Shown here: positions 1 to 8,706 of the stretch, in pieces
Layout: each line of letters starts with the position of its first letter
How positions within the stretch are numbered: the first letter of the stretch is position 1
Assembly: GCA_031255495.1 (NCBI GenBank)
Contig: JAIRSK010000010.1
Location: 1 to 46,732 of the forward strand
DNA length: 46,732 nt
From: Endomicrobiellum devescovinae
Lineage (GTDB): Bacteria > Elusimicrobiota > Endomicrobiia > Endomicrobiales > Endomicrobiaceae
Direction of reading: 5' to 3'
Position numbers and translations under genes: made by a program
Notes under the pieces: model-generated
Told to the model about the DNA's origin: nothing
What the model saw: only the letters and a program-made list of their open reading frames with translations
Databases searched by the model: none

Positions 1-1326
1 TATGATGTTTCTAATTCTGTCTGACTCCGCCCAATTTTTGTTTTTTCTGGCTTCATTCCTGTCTTTCAAAAGTTTATGTAACTCATTATTATTTTGTTCT
101 TTAGGCAAAAGAATTCCTAAAGAAGTTTCAGCAAAATCTTCGTAAAGGTTTTTTAATTGCGCAAGTCTTTGAGGTTTTGCAGCAAACAGTTCTTTTAATA
201 TTATATTCTTTAATTCATGAAGATAAGACAATGCTTTTTCAGAGTTAAAATCATCATCTAGCGCTTGTAAAAAGCTTTCTTGTAAATCCAGCAAATCCTT
301 ATCAGTTATTTCTTTAGCTGATTCTCTATTAATAGAAGAAAGAAGTCTTAAGTAAGCATCGTCCATTCCTTGCAAAGTATTCTTTGCTGTTTCAAGCCCA
401 GCATCTGAAAAATCCAAAGGGCTAGAATAGTGTTGCGTTAAAAGATAATAACGGACAACCCTAGGATCATATTTTTCAAATATAGTTTTTAAAGTAAAAA
501 AATTGTTCAAAGATTTTGACATCTTTTCTTTGTTTACAGTAACAAAGCCGTTATGTATCCAATATTTAACGAAAGGTTTGCCTGTTTTTGCTTCGCTTTG
601 AGCAATTTCATTTTCGTGGTGCGGAAATATCAAATCTTGTCCACCACCGTGTATGTCTATGGTGTCTCCGAGAAAACTTGATGACATAACGGAACATTCT
701 ATATGCCAGCCCGGTCGCCCTTTTCCCCATGGACTTTCCCAAGAGGCTTCTTGAGGTTCGTTTTCTTTTGTCTTTTTCCACAAAGCAAAATCGCATGCAG
801 CAATTTTATCATTGCAAATTCCTACTCTAGCTCCTGCTTTCAAATCGTCAAGCTTTTTCTTGGAGAGTTTTCCATAATCTTTAAATTTAGCTACTGAAAA
901 ATATACGTCACCGTCAACTTCATAAGCAAACTTCTTATCTATAAGTTCTTTTACAAAACTTATTATTTCAGGTATCATTTGCGTTACTCTCGGATAAATT
1001 TCTGCTTTTAGAATATTTAACTTGTCTGTTTGAGCAAAATAATCGTCAATATAAGTCTGAGCAAGTTCGTTAGGCTTAATATTTCTTTCCAGAGATCTTT
1101 TTATAATCTTATCGTCAACATCTGTAAAATTCTGAACATGTTTTACTTTGTATCCTCTTTTTAAAAGATGTCTTTTTATAATGTCAAAAACGACATATGC
1201 TCTTGCATGTCCTAAATGAACTTCGTCATAGGGAGTTACGCCGCATACATACATTGATACAAAATTTTCTTTTTGAGGTTTAAATTCTTCTTTTTTATTT
1301 GAAAGTGTATTATGAACTTTTATCAT
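1..1326 (-). CDS. cysS: Cysteinyl-tRNA synthetase, C-terminus cut by window edge
   Basis: This class I synthetase charges tRNA-Cys with cysteine in the cytoplasm. The reading frame is open from the ATG at 1326 to base 1, giving 442 codons; family members run about 460-490, so only a short C-terminal piece is missing. Cys28 of the YVCGVTPYD segment is the expected zinc ligand. The HIGH motif is HLGH at residues 37-40 and the KMSKS loop is KMSKS at about 268-272. A WHIECS segment and a GGGQDLIFPHHENE stretch match CysRS. The gene lies 13 bases after ispF and is the last visible gene of the aroE operon. A weak AAGGA Shine-Dalgarno precedes the ATG. The call is firm; only the 3' end is unseen. 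Confidence 0.96.
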   Translation of the reverse strand, partial: MIKVHNTLSNKKEEFKPQKENFVSMYVCGVTPYDEVHLGHARAYVVFDIIKRHLLKRGYKVKHVQNFTDVDDKIIKRSLERNIKPNELAQTYIDDYFAQTDKLNILKAEIYPRVTQMIPEIISFVKELIDKKFAYEVDGDVYFSVAKFKDYGKLSKKKLDDLKAGARVGICNDKIAACDFALWKKTKENEPQEASWESPWGKGRPGWHIECSVMSSSFLGDTIDIHGGGQDLIFPHHENEIAQSEAKTGKPFVKYWIHNGFVTVNKEKMSKSLNNFFTLKTIFEKYDPRVVRYYLLTQHYSSPLDFSDAGLETAKNTLQGMDDAYLRLLSSINRESAKEITDKDLLDLQESFLQALDDDFNSEKALSYLHELKNIILKELFAAKPQRLAQLKNLYEDFAETSLGILLPKEQNNNELHKLLKDRNEARKNKNWAESDRIRNII

Positions 1327-1339
1327 TATGGCGTCCTTT

Positions 1340-1813
1340 TTATTTTCCAGAAATTGACGCTGCCGCCATTGCGGCTATTCCTTCGCCGCGTCCTAAAAAC
1401 CCCATTTTTTCGTTTGTAGTTGCTTTGATGCCAATTCTTTGTTTTGGAATGTTTAAAACTTTTGAGATGTTTGTTTTCATATCGTCAATAAAAGGATAGA
1501 TTTCCGGCGATTCTGCAATAACTGTAATATCTATATTGTTAATTTTATAGTTTTTCTTTTTGAGTTCTTTGTAAACATATTCTAAAAGCAAAAGGCTTGA
1601 TATGTTTTTATATTTAATATCAGTGTTTGGAAAAAAATGTCCTATATCGTTTAATCCTGCGGCGCCAAGCAATGCATCCATTAAAGCATGAAGAAGAACG
1701 TCGGCATCGCTGTGTCCGTCAAGTCCTTTAGGATTTTGTATTCTTACACCTCCCAAAACAAGATTTCTTCCTTTTTTTAATCTGTGAACATCATATCCAT
1801 ATCCAATGTACAT
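1340..1813 (-). CDS. ispF: 2-C-methyl-D-erythritol 2,4-cyclodiphosphate synthase
   Basis: This enzyme cyclises CDP-methylerythritol phosphate to the 2,4-cyclodiphosphate in the MEP isoprenoid pathway. The 157-residue length is normal. Metal ligands are visible as Asp8 and His10 in GYGYDVH and His42 in the HSDADVLLHALMDALLG block. The DIGHFFPNTD motif and the C-terminal KATTNEKMGFLGRGEGI segment are also typical. It starts three bases after the ispD stop, so the two successive pathway enzymes are separate but translationally close rather than fused as in some bacteria. Expression should follow the aroE promoter. Confidence 0.97.
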   Translation of the reverse strand: MYIGYGYDVHRLKKGRNLVLGGVRIQNPKGLDGHSDADVLLHALMDALLGAAGLNDIGHFFPNTDIKYKNISSLLLLEYVYKELKKKNYKINNIDITVIAESPEIYPFIDDMKTNISKVLNIPKQRIGIKATTNEKMGFLGRGEGIAAMAAASISGK

Positions 1814-1816
1814 TTT

Positions 1817-2485
1817 TCACCTTTTTAATAGTTTTTCTGCTAATGCAAAATCCTGCTTTGTAGTTACTTTAAAATTAGGGAACTTAGTTTCAACGGCTGA
1901 GACTTTGATTTTTAATCTTTCAACAACTTGCGAGTCGTCAGTTGTCGCTTCCGTAATTTTTTTTGAGTATGCTTTTTTCAAAAGTTTTGTTTCAAAAATT
2001 TGAGGCGTTTGCGCATTTCTTAAAACTCTTCTGTCTAAAGTTTTTAATATTTGTTCTTTACTAGAAACAAATTTTATTGTGTCTTTTGTTTTTTCAACTG
2101 CTATAGCGGCTTTTGTTTGTACCGCTTCTTTTAAAACTGCCAAAATATCCAGCTTTGAAATAAGAGGTCTTGCCGCATCATGCACAGCTGCAAAATCAAT
2201 ATCGTCTTTAATTAGAGATAAGCCATTTTTTACAGAATCAAATCTTTCCTGTCCGCCTGACACAAACTCAATTTTATTTAACAGCTTATCTTTCTGTTTT
2301 CTTAAAGGTTCAATCATATATCTAGGCACAACAGCTATTATTTGTTTAAAACTTTTTATGGAAGCAAAAGTTTTAATGCTCCACATAAACATCGGCTTTC
2401 CGTTAAGTTTTAAAAACTGTTTTGGAGTTTTATGTCCGAATCTCTTTCCTGCTCCTGCAGCTAATATTATAACAGCATTTTTCAT
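1817..2485 (-). CDS. ispD: 2-C-methyl-D-erythritol 4-phosphate cytidylyltransferase
   Basis: IspD transfers CMP from CTP to methylerythritol 4-phosphate, the step before IspF catalysis can proceed through the kinase IspE. The 222-residue protein opens with the nucleotidyltransferase signature LAAGAGKRFG (residues 8-17), followed by PKQF with Lys22. A HDAARPLIS segment and a late TTDDSQVVE block are family hallmarks. Its ATG overlaps the stop of the upstream PIN-domain gene by four bases, implying translational coupling. The order PIN-TRAM, ispD, ispF resembles the yacL-ispD-ispF order known from Bacillus. Confidence 0.97.
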   Translation of the reverse strand: MKNAVIILAAGAGKRFGHKTPKQFLKLNGKPMFMWSIKTFASIKSFKQIIAVVPRYMIEPLRKQKDKLLNKIEFVSGGQERFDSVKNGLSLIKDDIDFAAVHDAARPLISKLDILAVLKEAVQTKAAIAVEKTKDTIKFVSSKEQILKTLDRRVLRNAQTPQIFETKLLKKAYSKKITEATTDDSQVVERLKIKVSAVETKFPNFKVTTKQDFALAEKLLKR

Positions 2486-3150
2486 TTGGCTTGTCCCTCA
2501 GGTTTGCCGAATATCACTTTTCCTGTTGGAGTAAACATTACAGATGTTATCTCTAAGTCAACGTCTTTTCCTATAAATCTTTTAGCATCTTCAGCAATAA
2601 TTTTTGTTTTATCGTCAAAATATCCTATTGCTTGATTATACTGCTCGCCTTCTTTTACTAAATAGACTAAAATTTTATCTCCTGGCAGAAATAGCGGATA
2701 AAGTGCTGTTTCTAAATCATTTATATTTAAAACTGGAATGTTTCTTAAAGACGCTTCTTTACACAAACTAAAATCTTTGGTTAAAATTTTACCTTTTAGA
2801 GACTTTGCAATGTTTATAATTGTTAACGACGGATTTTTAGTTTGCTCTAGTTTTGAGTTTAAAATTTTAATATTTATATCAGATTTTTTTAAATTATTGA
2901 TTAGCGATAATGCCTTTTTTGCACGACTTTTTAAGATAGGGTCAGAAGATTTGGAAATGTTTTCCAAATCTTTAACAACAAAAGAAGGGACAATTAATTT
3001 AAAAGAAACAAAATTTGTTTTGATTATATCGTAAATTCTGCCATCCATAAAAACGCTTGAATCTGCAATAACAAATTCTTTAGCATTTTTATTATTTTTT
3101 AAAATCAATAAAATTATAATAACGCATAATAAAAATACAACGAGTATCAT
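2482..3150 (-). CDS. Membrane-anchored PIN-TRAM domain protein, YacL-like, short form
   Basis: The protein has one hydrophobic N-terminal segment (residues 1-17), then a PIN-like domain and a C-terminal TRAM domain. PIN acidic positions are visible at Asp30 and Asp36 in ADSSVFMDGR, and again in the ILTKDFSL strand, which matches the T(N/K)D motif. The segment from LPGDKILVYLV to the C-terminus looks like TRAM, a likely RNA-binding fold. Bacillus YacL has several N-terminal membrane helices and is about 366 residues; this one is 222 with a single helix. It overlaps both neighbours by four bases. Its substrate is unknown; a role as a ribonuclease is a family inference. Confidence 0.82.
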   Translation of the reverse strand: MILVVFLLCVIIILLILKNNKNAKEFVIADSSVFMDGRIYDIIKTNFVSFKLIVPSFVVKDLENISKSSDPILKSRAKKALSLINNLKKSDINIKILNSKLEQTKNPSLTIINIAKSLKGKILTKDFSLCKEASLRNIPVLNINDLETALYPLFLPGDKILVYLVKEGEQYNQAIGYFDDKTKIIAEDAKRFIGKDVDLEITSVMFTPTGKVIFGKPEGQAK

Positions 3151-3983
3151 ACATTTATACCTTGTTTTAAAAATTTTTTCAAAAACTTTTCAGCAATTTT
3201 TACGTCTGGGAATTTTCCAGTCCATAGTCTAAAGGCATAAGCCCCTTGCCAAATAAGCATTCCCTCGCCAGTAAAAACTTTTAATTTATTATCTTTTGCA
3301 AACTTAACAAAAGGCGTTTTTTTATTATATATAAGATCATATACAATTAAGCTGGTTTTTATTTTACAAAAGCTAAAAGGCAGTCTGTCATCTTTTTTCA
3401 TTCCGCAGGAAGAGCAATTTACAAGCAAATCTACATTGCCAAGAACATCTTTAACATTGTTTATGTCTATACTTTTAACTTTAAATTCTTTTGCAAGAAG
3501 TATTGCTTTATCTAAAGTCCTATTTGCTATATATATTTGTTGAGGTTTTCCTGTTTTTAAAGCAGACACTACGGCTCTTGCCGCTCCGCCTGCTCCGATA
3601 ACAATAACTTTCTTATTCTTTAGGACAACATTTTTAACTTCTAAATCTTTGGCAAATCCCAAATAGTCGGTATTATATCCATAAAGTTTATTTTTTTTAA
3701 TTATTACACTGTTTATACTTCCTATTCTTTTTGCATTCTTATCTATAAAGTCAACATATTTAAGAGCTTTAATTTTATGAGGAACAGTTATATTAAAACC
3801 ATTAAATTTAAGTTTTTTCAAGGAATCTATTGTACATTCAAGCTCATAATCTTTTGGTTCAAATGCAAGATAAGCGCAATTCAAATGTTCTTTTTCAAAC
3901 CACTTATTTTGCATAATAGGAGAAAAGGAATGTTTTACAGGACACCCCAAGATTGCAAATAATCTAGTTTCGTTATTTAGCAT
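3147..3983 (-). CDS. aroE: Shikimate dehydrogenase
   Basis: AroE reduces 3-dehydroshikimate to shikimate with NADPH in the aromatic amino-acid pathway. Its 278 residues are the usual length. The substrate site shows GCPVKHSFSP (13-22), NITVPHK with catalytic Lys70, and NTDYLGF with Asp106. The NADP-binding loop is GAGGAARAV, and GEGMLIWQGAYAF near the end is a family signature. In the first motif the common His-Asn is Gln-Asn (Gln25, Asn26). It is the first gene of the minus-strand operon, 34 bases from a good promoter, and overlaps the next gene by four bases. Confidence 0.96.
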   Translation of the reverse strand: MLNNETRLFAILGCPVKHSFSPIMQNKWFEKEHLNCAYLAFEPKDYELECTIDSLKKLKFNGFNITVPHKIKALKYVDFIDKNAKRIGSINSVIIKKNKLYGYNTDYLGFAKDLEVKNVVLKNKKVIVIGAGGAARAVVSALKTGKPQQIYIANRTLDKAILLAKEFKVKSIDINNVKDVLGNVDLLVNCSSCGMKKDDRLPFSFCKIKTSLIVYDLIYNKKTPFVKFAKDNKLKVFTGEGMLIWQGAYAFRLWTGKFPDVKIAEKFLKKFLKQGINV

Positions 3984-4016
3984 TTTAGCCTTTAAACAAG
4001 TAAATTCTGTAACAAT

Positions 4017-4045
4017 ATTTTACATTAAAGCATATTTCCTATCAA
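4017..4045 (-). promoter_or_regulatory. Promoter of aroE-ispDF-cysS operon
   Basis: On the minus strand TTGATA (4040-4045) and TAAAAT (4017-4022) are separated by exactly 17 bases. Transcription would begin about 4010, leaving a leader of roughly 27 bases before the aroE ATG. A second TTGATA-N17-TACATA pair lies just upstream and might be an alternative. Confidence 0.7.
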
Positions 4046-4309
4046 GCATATGTATTATTTTTTTATGAGTGTATCAAACTTGTTTCCCAATCTAATTAAA
4101 ATAAAAACGTCTTTACTATATTGTAAAATAGTTTTAAATATCTTAAAATATGCCAGTTAATTAAGTACTTACGATAGCTTTCATATTTTGAGGGAAAATG
4201 CATCTTAATTATATGAACATATTGTCGTCGGTAATCTCTCAATTCTGGTGGAGTATTTTCTCTTTAGTTATTTTTCATTTTTCTGTCAACGATTGTGTAA
4301 GTGAAACAA
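4046..4309. other. Gene-free AT-rich part of the divergent aroE/adhesin spacer
   Basis: No credible gene or structured RNA was seen here. The stretch lies between the aroE promoter and a long hairpin at 4310, and separates two divergent transcription units. Short in-frame stretches exist but lack a ribosome binding site and recognisable content. Confidence 0.5.
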
Positions 4310-4348
4310 AAAAAAAGAACAAATATAAAAAATATTTGTTCTTTTTTT
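4310..4348. terminator. Perfect 17-bp hairpin, symmetric and terminator-like
   Basis: A left arm at 4310-4326 and right arm at 4332-4348 pair perfectly around an AAAAA loop. The stem contains a central GAACAAATAT core flanked by A and T runs, so on either strand the hairpin ends in a T tract. It sits between two divergent promoters, so it does not close any gene seen here. Confidence 0.6.
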
Positions 4349-4379
4349 GTTTTTAAAAACTCTTCTCATCTCGCGCTAT

Positions 4380-4385
4380 TATAAT
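4380..4385 (+). promoter_or_regulatory. Candidate -10 box of the adhesin gene
   Basis: A perfect TATAAT lies 65 bases upstream of the adhesin ATG. No good -35 is visible at 17 bases, so the assignment rests on the -10 alone. A GAGG Shine-Dalgarno (4441-4444) sits six bases before the ATG at 4451 and fixes that start. Confidence 0.45.
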
Positions 4386-4450
4386 CTTTCGCTTTCTCTT
4401 AGTTTAGTAAACACGTAATTAGTAAAACATTACATATTGCGAGGTTTTCT

Positions 4451-7400
4451 ATGAGGGGAACATTGAAATATTTTAAACAAATTTCTCTATGCTTTTTATT
4501 ATTCTTAATTTCATTTTTCATTGCTCTTTGTTTCGCATTCATGCCGAAAACTTTTGCTCAAGTACAAGTTAGCAGCTTCTCATACCTTAGTACCCTATTA
4601 GCAGATGGTAGCCAATCTGGAATACAAATTCAAATTGATACGCCAACTATTGTATCTGTGGCAAATTACAGCGGTTGCGGCGGAACAAAATACATAACAG
4701 GATTGCCTGATATATCCGTTTTAGATGGAAATGGCTTCTTTGGTATTTATGGAAACTATGGAGGGCAGGAATTACATTTGAGTAGCATAACATTGTGTAA
4801 TTTTTATAAAACAGCTAGTCCCGCTCTAGGTGATCAAAAAAATGGAGCAACGCTTTTTTTTCAAAATGGTGCGAAACTATATTTTGATGGTAATGTAAAT
4901 ATTATAAGTAACACTATTAGTGATGGAGGAGGAGATTTTCAGAACTCAGGAGGAGATGGTGCGGGTGTGTGCATAAATAATAGCGAGCTATATGCTTCAA
5001 GTGTTACAATGAACTTTATAGCTAACATAAGTTCAGATGCTTCAGGAGCAGCATTGTATTTTAACAGTTCAAAAGTTAATTTTTTCAATGACAAAATATT
5101 ATTTCAAGATAATGGAGCAGGTGATGAAGGGGGTGCCCTGTGGGCATGGGATAATGCTCAACTATATTTTATAAATTCTAGCGTTACTTTTTTGCGAAAT
5201 ATGGCTGATTTGTCATCGGGAAGAGCGACAACAAACCCTAATCCAGTAGGAGTAGGCGGTTCAATTAGTATTAAACAAAAATCTGCGAGTATTTTATTCC
5301 AAGGAACTACGCAAGTTGATTTTACATCAAATTCGGCAAGAAATGGTGGAGCAATCTATACTGGTGGAACAATAAATTTTGAATGTACTTCAGTTGTTTT
5401 TAGCGAAAATGTAGCAACTAGTTCTGGTGGAGCTGTATATGTTACTAGTGGGCTACTTAATTTAGATAGTAGTAATGGCGATATAATTTTCACTGGCAAT
5501 CAATCTGGAGCTGGAGATGCGGCAGGACATGATATATATTTGGAAGCCGGAACAGTAATAATCAATGGTAGTTCAGGAAGAGTAGTGATAAATGACGGTA
5601 TCGCGGGTACGGAACTGGCTAAGCTAAATAAAGTATCCAACGGGTTATTTTTGCTGGGTGGTTCAAATCAATATTTTAGAGGAACGTTTCTCCAAACGGG
5701 TGGAACTACAACAGTTATAGGGAACTATTTTACAGGAAAAAGCAGTATAACGTCAAACAGTGTTTTGGAGTTTTCAACAGGGGCAGTATTAGAAGGAGGG
5801 ATAATAAGTCTATGGGACGAAGCAGTAATGAATATAACTACACCTAATAATTTAACATTTAGTGGAGAGATAACAGGTACGGATGGCACAAATATAAGTA
5901 AACCAAGCAGCGGGACACTTACGCTGTCGGGAAATAACAGCGGGTTTAAAGGAACATTTTTGCAAAGCAGCGGAACGACAAAGATAGAAACAGGAAATGG
6001 TATATCTACATACTTTGCAGGATTAAGCAGTATAACCAATGGAAGCATATTAGAGATAGGGAATAACGGCGAATTTGCAAATGAAGGAGAGAAAATAGAA
6101 TTGTGGACAAACGGTGGATTAAGAATAACGAAAAGTAATGGAAATCTTAATCTAAACGGTCAGGTAGAAGGAGACGGACGTATAACAAAAAGCGGAACAA
6201 CAGAATTAGTATTAACTGGAGATAACAGTAAATTTGTAGGAATATACCACCAAACGAACGGAACAACGAGCGTGGCAGGAACATTTTTTGCAGGTATAAG
6301 CACTATAAGTACAAGCAATTTAGAATTTAATACAGGTGTGCAGTTAGTTGCAGGAAGCACTATATGCATAGATGCAAGCGAAGGAAAATTAGGAATAACA
6401 GCACAAAATTTGACCATACAAGGACAAGTAGTAGGTGGAGGATTGATAGAAAAGAGAGATGGGCGTTTGTTGTTACAAGGCAATAATAGTGGTTTTGTGG
6501 GTACATTTGTACAAAGCAGTGGAACTACATTAGTAACAAACGATACGAAATATTTTGACGGTACGAGCAGTATAACAAAGAGCGTGTTGGAATGGGAAAA
6601 TGCAGAATTTGTTGGAACAATAGGATTATGGGAAGGTGGTCAGCTAAAGTTAAAAAATAGTAGCGATATAGAATTATCAGGACAAGTAGAAGGGATAGGG
6701 ACGATAGAGAAAGATGTAAATAGCGTAGGAGATTTGTTGTTAAAAGGAAATAACAGTAAATTTAGTGGAATATTTAAGTTAAGTGCCGGGAATGCAATAG
6801 TAGATGATGGCGGGGGAACGCAATATTTTACAGGTATAACGAGTATAACAACTGAAGGGGTACTGGTACTTGGACAAGGAGCAGAAGTTGTAGGAGGATG
6901 TATAGAATTGTGGAATGTATCGGGGGATATAAACACAGCAGGGAAATTAGATATAACAAAAACTGATGAAAGTATAAGTTTTAGTACAGCTGCAGTTTTA
7001 GGAAAAGGAGTAATAAACAAGACTGGAGATACTGTACTAAATATAGTTGGAGATTGTACTGGATTTACAGGAACATTTTTTGAGAGTCAAGGACAAACAG
7101 TAATAAGAGGGAATTACTTTACAGGATATAGCAGTATAACAGGAAGAGGGGATATTGAGTTATCAAGGGGAGGTAGTTTAAGTGGCGGAGTGATAGGACT
7201 GTGGGAAGGAGGGTCGTTATATATAACAAATCCTACAGATATGGAATTTATTGGCGGCACATTAGAAGGAAATGGGTATATAGAAAAAAGTAGCAGCGCC
7301 ACATTGAGATTGTACGGTGACCACAGCATATTTAAAGGAGTATATCATCAAAGCAGTGGAACGACTGTGTCAGAAGGAAGATATTTTAGTGGTACAAGTA

Positions 7401-8644
7401 GTATAACTGGGCAAAGCATGTTAGTGATGGCAAATGAGTCAGATTTGAGCGGAGGAGGGACAATTGAATTATGGGATCAAGCAGTTCTAGAGATAACGAC
7501 GTTTGGAGATTTAACATTTAGTGGCGAGATAACAGGGACATTAGGTACAAAGATAATAAAAACAAGTACAGGGACATTGACATTGATTGGGGATAACAGC
7601 GGATTTCAAGGATTGTACCTGCAAAGTAGCGGGAGGACATTAATAAGTGGAAAATATTTTATTGGTTATAGCAGCATAACAGATGCCAGTATATTAGAAT
7701 TAGGGAATGTCTCAGACTTGAGTGGAGGCGGAACAATAGGATTGTGGGAAAACGGAGTAATGAATATAAAAACGGGAAAAGATTTAGAAATAACAGGGAA
7801 TATAGAGGGAGACGCATTTATAAATAAGACGAGCAGTTGTACATTGAGTCTGTCAGGTGATAATAGTGGATTTGTAGGTATGTTTATACAAAGCAGCGGA
7901 ACGACTATAGTAAATGGGAATTATTTTAGTGGAATAAGTAGCATAGGGTCAAGCGTTTTAGAATTAACAAATGGAAGCGATATAACAAAAAGTAGAGCAA
8001 TATATTTAAATAGAAATGGAATATTGAGTATAACAAGTGATGATTTGACAAGTTTTGTGGCAAATCAGGTCTATGGGACTATGGCAAACGGAGCGGTTAT
8101 AGAAAAGAGCGGTTTAGGCGAGTTGAAAATAACAGGAGATAATGGAACATTTGGAGGGTTATTTTTACAGAGTAACGGGACAACGACTGTAAGTGCCAAT
8201 TATTTTGGAGAAACAAGCGTAAGTAGTATAACAGGCGGAATATTAGATTTTGTAGATGGAAGCAGCAGCAGTATAATAGGTCGTTTGCAGTTGTGGCAAG
8301 ACGGTGTATTTAAAATAAGCAAAAGTGGAGATTTAAACATAGGCGAAGATATAATAAGTGGAAATGGAGAAATATTTAAAGTAGGAGGCGATACATTTAC
8401 GATAGCGGGAGTAAATAGAGATTTTGTAGGAACATTTAGACAAAGTAGTGGAACGACTATAGTTCTTAATAGCGACTATATGTTTGGAACAAACATAATA
8501 GAAAACAGCTTGTTAAAAGTAACAATGTCTGATATATGTGAAAATAGGAAAATAGATTATAGCGTATTTCTCAGCACTGGCGGTATATTAGAACACGAGT
8601 CAGCAGTCAACGATGATTTAAGACGACGCTTACAGGAAAAGTAA
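4451..8644 (+). CDS. Giant repeat-rich adhesin, N-terminal part (frame broken)
   Basis: This 1,397-residue frame begins with a signal peptide: a basic start, a long hydrophobic run, and a probable cut after MPKTFA near residue 36. Residues 40-400 carry Pmp-like GGA(I/V/L) and FxxN motifs as in chlamydial polymorphic membrane proteins and predict a beta-helix. From residue 411 to about 1,350 there are eleven copies of a roughly 90-residue repeat with a GxFxQSSGTTxV head, a YFxGxSSIT centre and a GxIxLW segment. The frame ends abruptly at 8644, while the -1 frame continues the same protein with no gap in sense. Isoleucine is written mostly as ATA, unlike neighbouring genes. It is a surface passenger by inference; the ligand is unknown. 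Confidence 0.85.
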   Translation: MRGTLKYFKQISLCFLLFLISFFIALCFAFMPKTFAQVQVSSFSYLSTLLADGSQSGIQIQIDTPTIVSVANYSGCGGTKYITGLPDISVLDGNGFFGIYGNYGGQELHLSSITLCNFYKTASPALGDQKNGATLFFQNGAKLYFDGNVNIISNTISDGGGDFQNSGGDGAGVCINNSELYASSVTMNFIANISSDASGAALYFNSSKVNFFNDKILFQDNGAGDEGGALWAWDNAQLYFINSSVTFLRNMADLSSGRATTNPNPVGVGGSISIKQKSASILFQGTTQVDFTSNSARNGGAIYTGGTINFECTSVVFSENVATSSGGAVYVTSGLLNLDSSNGDIIFTGNQSGAGDAAGHDIYLEAGTVIINGSSGRVVINDGIAGTELAKLNKVSNGLFLLGGSNQYFRGTFLQTGGTTTVIGNYFTGKSSITSNSVLEFSTGAVLEGGIISLWDEAVMNITTPNNLTFSGEITGTDGTNISKPSSGTLTLSGNNSGFKGTFLQSSGTTKIETGNGISTYFAGLSSITNGSILEIGNNGEFANEGEKIELWTNGGLRITKSNGNLNLNGQVEGDGRITKSGTTELVLTGDNSKFVGIYHQTNGTTSVAGTFFAGISTISTSNLEFNTGVQLVAGSTICIDASEGKLGITAQNLTIQGQVVGGGLIEKRDGRLLLQGNNSGFVGTFVQSSGTTLVTNDTKYFDGTSSITKSVLEWENAEFVGTIGLWEGGQLKLKNSSDIELSGQVEGIGTIEKDVNSVGDLLLKGNNSKFSGIFKLSAGNAIVDDGGGTQYFTGITSITTEGVLVLGQGAEVVGGCIELWNVSGDINTAGKLDITKTDESISFSTAAVLGKGVINKTGDTVLNIVGDCTGFTGTFFESQGQTVIRGNYFTGYSSITGRGDIELSRGGSLSGGVIGLWEGGSLYITNPTDMEFIGGTLEGNGYIEKSSSATLRLYGDHSIFKGVYHQSSGTTVSEGRYFSGTSSITGQSMLVMANESDLSGGGTIELWDQAVLEITTFGDLTFSGEITGTLGTKIIKTSTGTLTLIGDNSGFQGLYLQSSGRTLISGKYFIGYSSITDASILELGNVSDLSGGGTIGLWENGVMNIKTGKDLEITGNIEGDAFINKTSSCTLSLSGDNSGFVGMFIQSSGTTIVNGNYFSGISSIGSSVLELTNGSDITKSRAIYLNRNGILSITSDDLTSFVANQVYGTMANGAVIEKSGLGELKITGDNGTFGGLFLQSNGTTTVSANYFGETSVSSITGGILDFVDGSSSSIIGRLQLWQDGVFKISKSGDLNIGEDIISGNGEIFKVGGDTFTIAGVNRDFVGTFRQSSGTTIVLNSDYMFGTNIIENSLLKVTMSDICENRKIDYSVFLSTGGILEHESAVNDDLRRRLQEK
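5681..8520 (+). repeat. Eleven tandem protein repeats of about 90 residues
   Basis: The head motif GxFxQSSGTT recurs with its Gly codon at 5681, 5951, 6239, 6500, 6767, 7070, 7337, 7610, 7877, 8156 and 8429. Spacing is 87-101 residues. The preceding LxGDNSGF segment and the following SSIT and LW segments repeat in phase. DNA identity between units is moderate, so the copies are not recent. Confidence 0.85.
8614..8644 (+). other. Apparent one-base deletion joining the two adhesin frames
   Basis: The first frame ends NDDLRRRLQEK then stop. The frame of the downstream part is closed by TGA at 8614 and opens right after it, reading TTLTGKVKFVGNN across the first stop. Adding one A after the AGA codon at about 8621-8623 gives NDDLRTTLTGKVKF and restores a single reading frame. 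Confidence 0.8.
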
Positions 8645-8706
8645 AGTTTGTAGGAAATAATGCAAGGGCAATATTTAAGGGGAATGGCTATAATAGGACT
8701 TGGTAT

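Noticed and set aside
1299..3034. Plus-strand reading frames opposite ispF, ispD and the PIN gene
   Set aside because: The minus-strand genes are unambiguous; the opposite frames have no recognisable content.
8614..8644. Programmed -1 ribosomal frameshift in the adhesin
   Set aside because: The direction fits, but the site T TTA AGA is not a canonical slippery heptamer and no strong stimulatory hairpin was seen directly after it.
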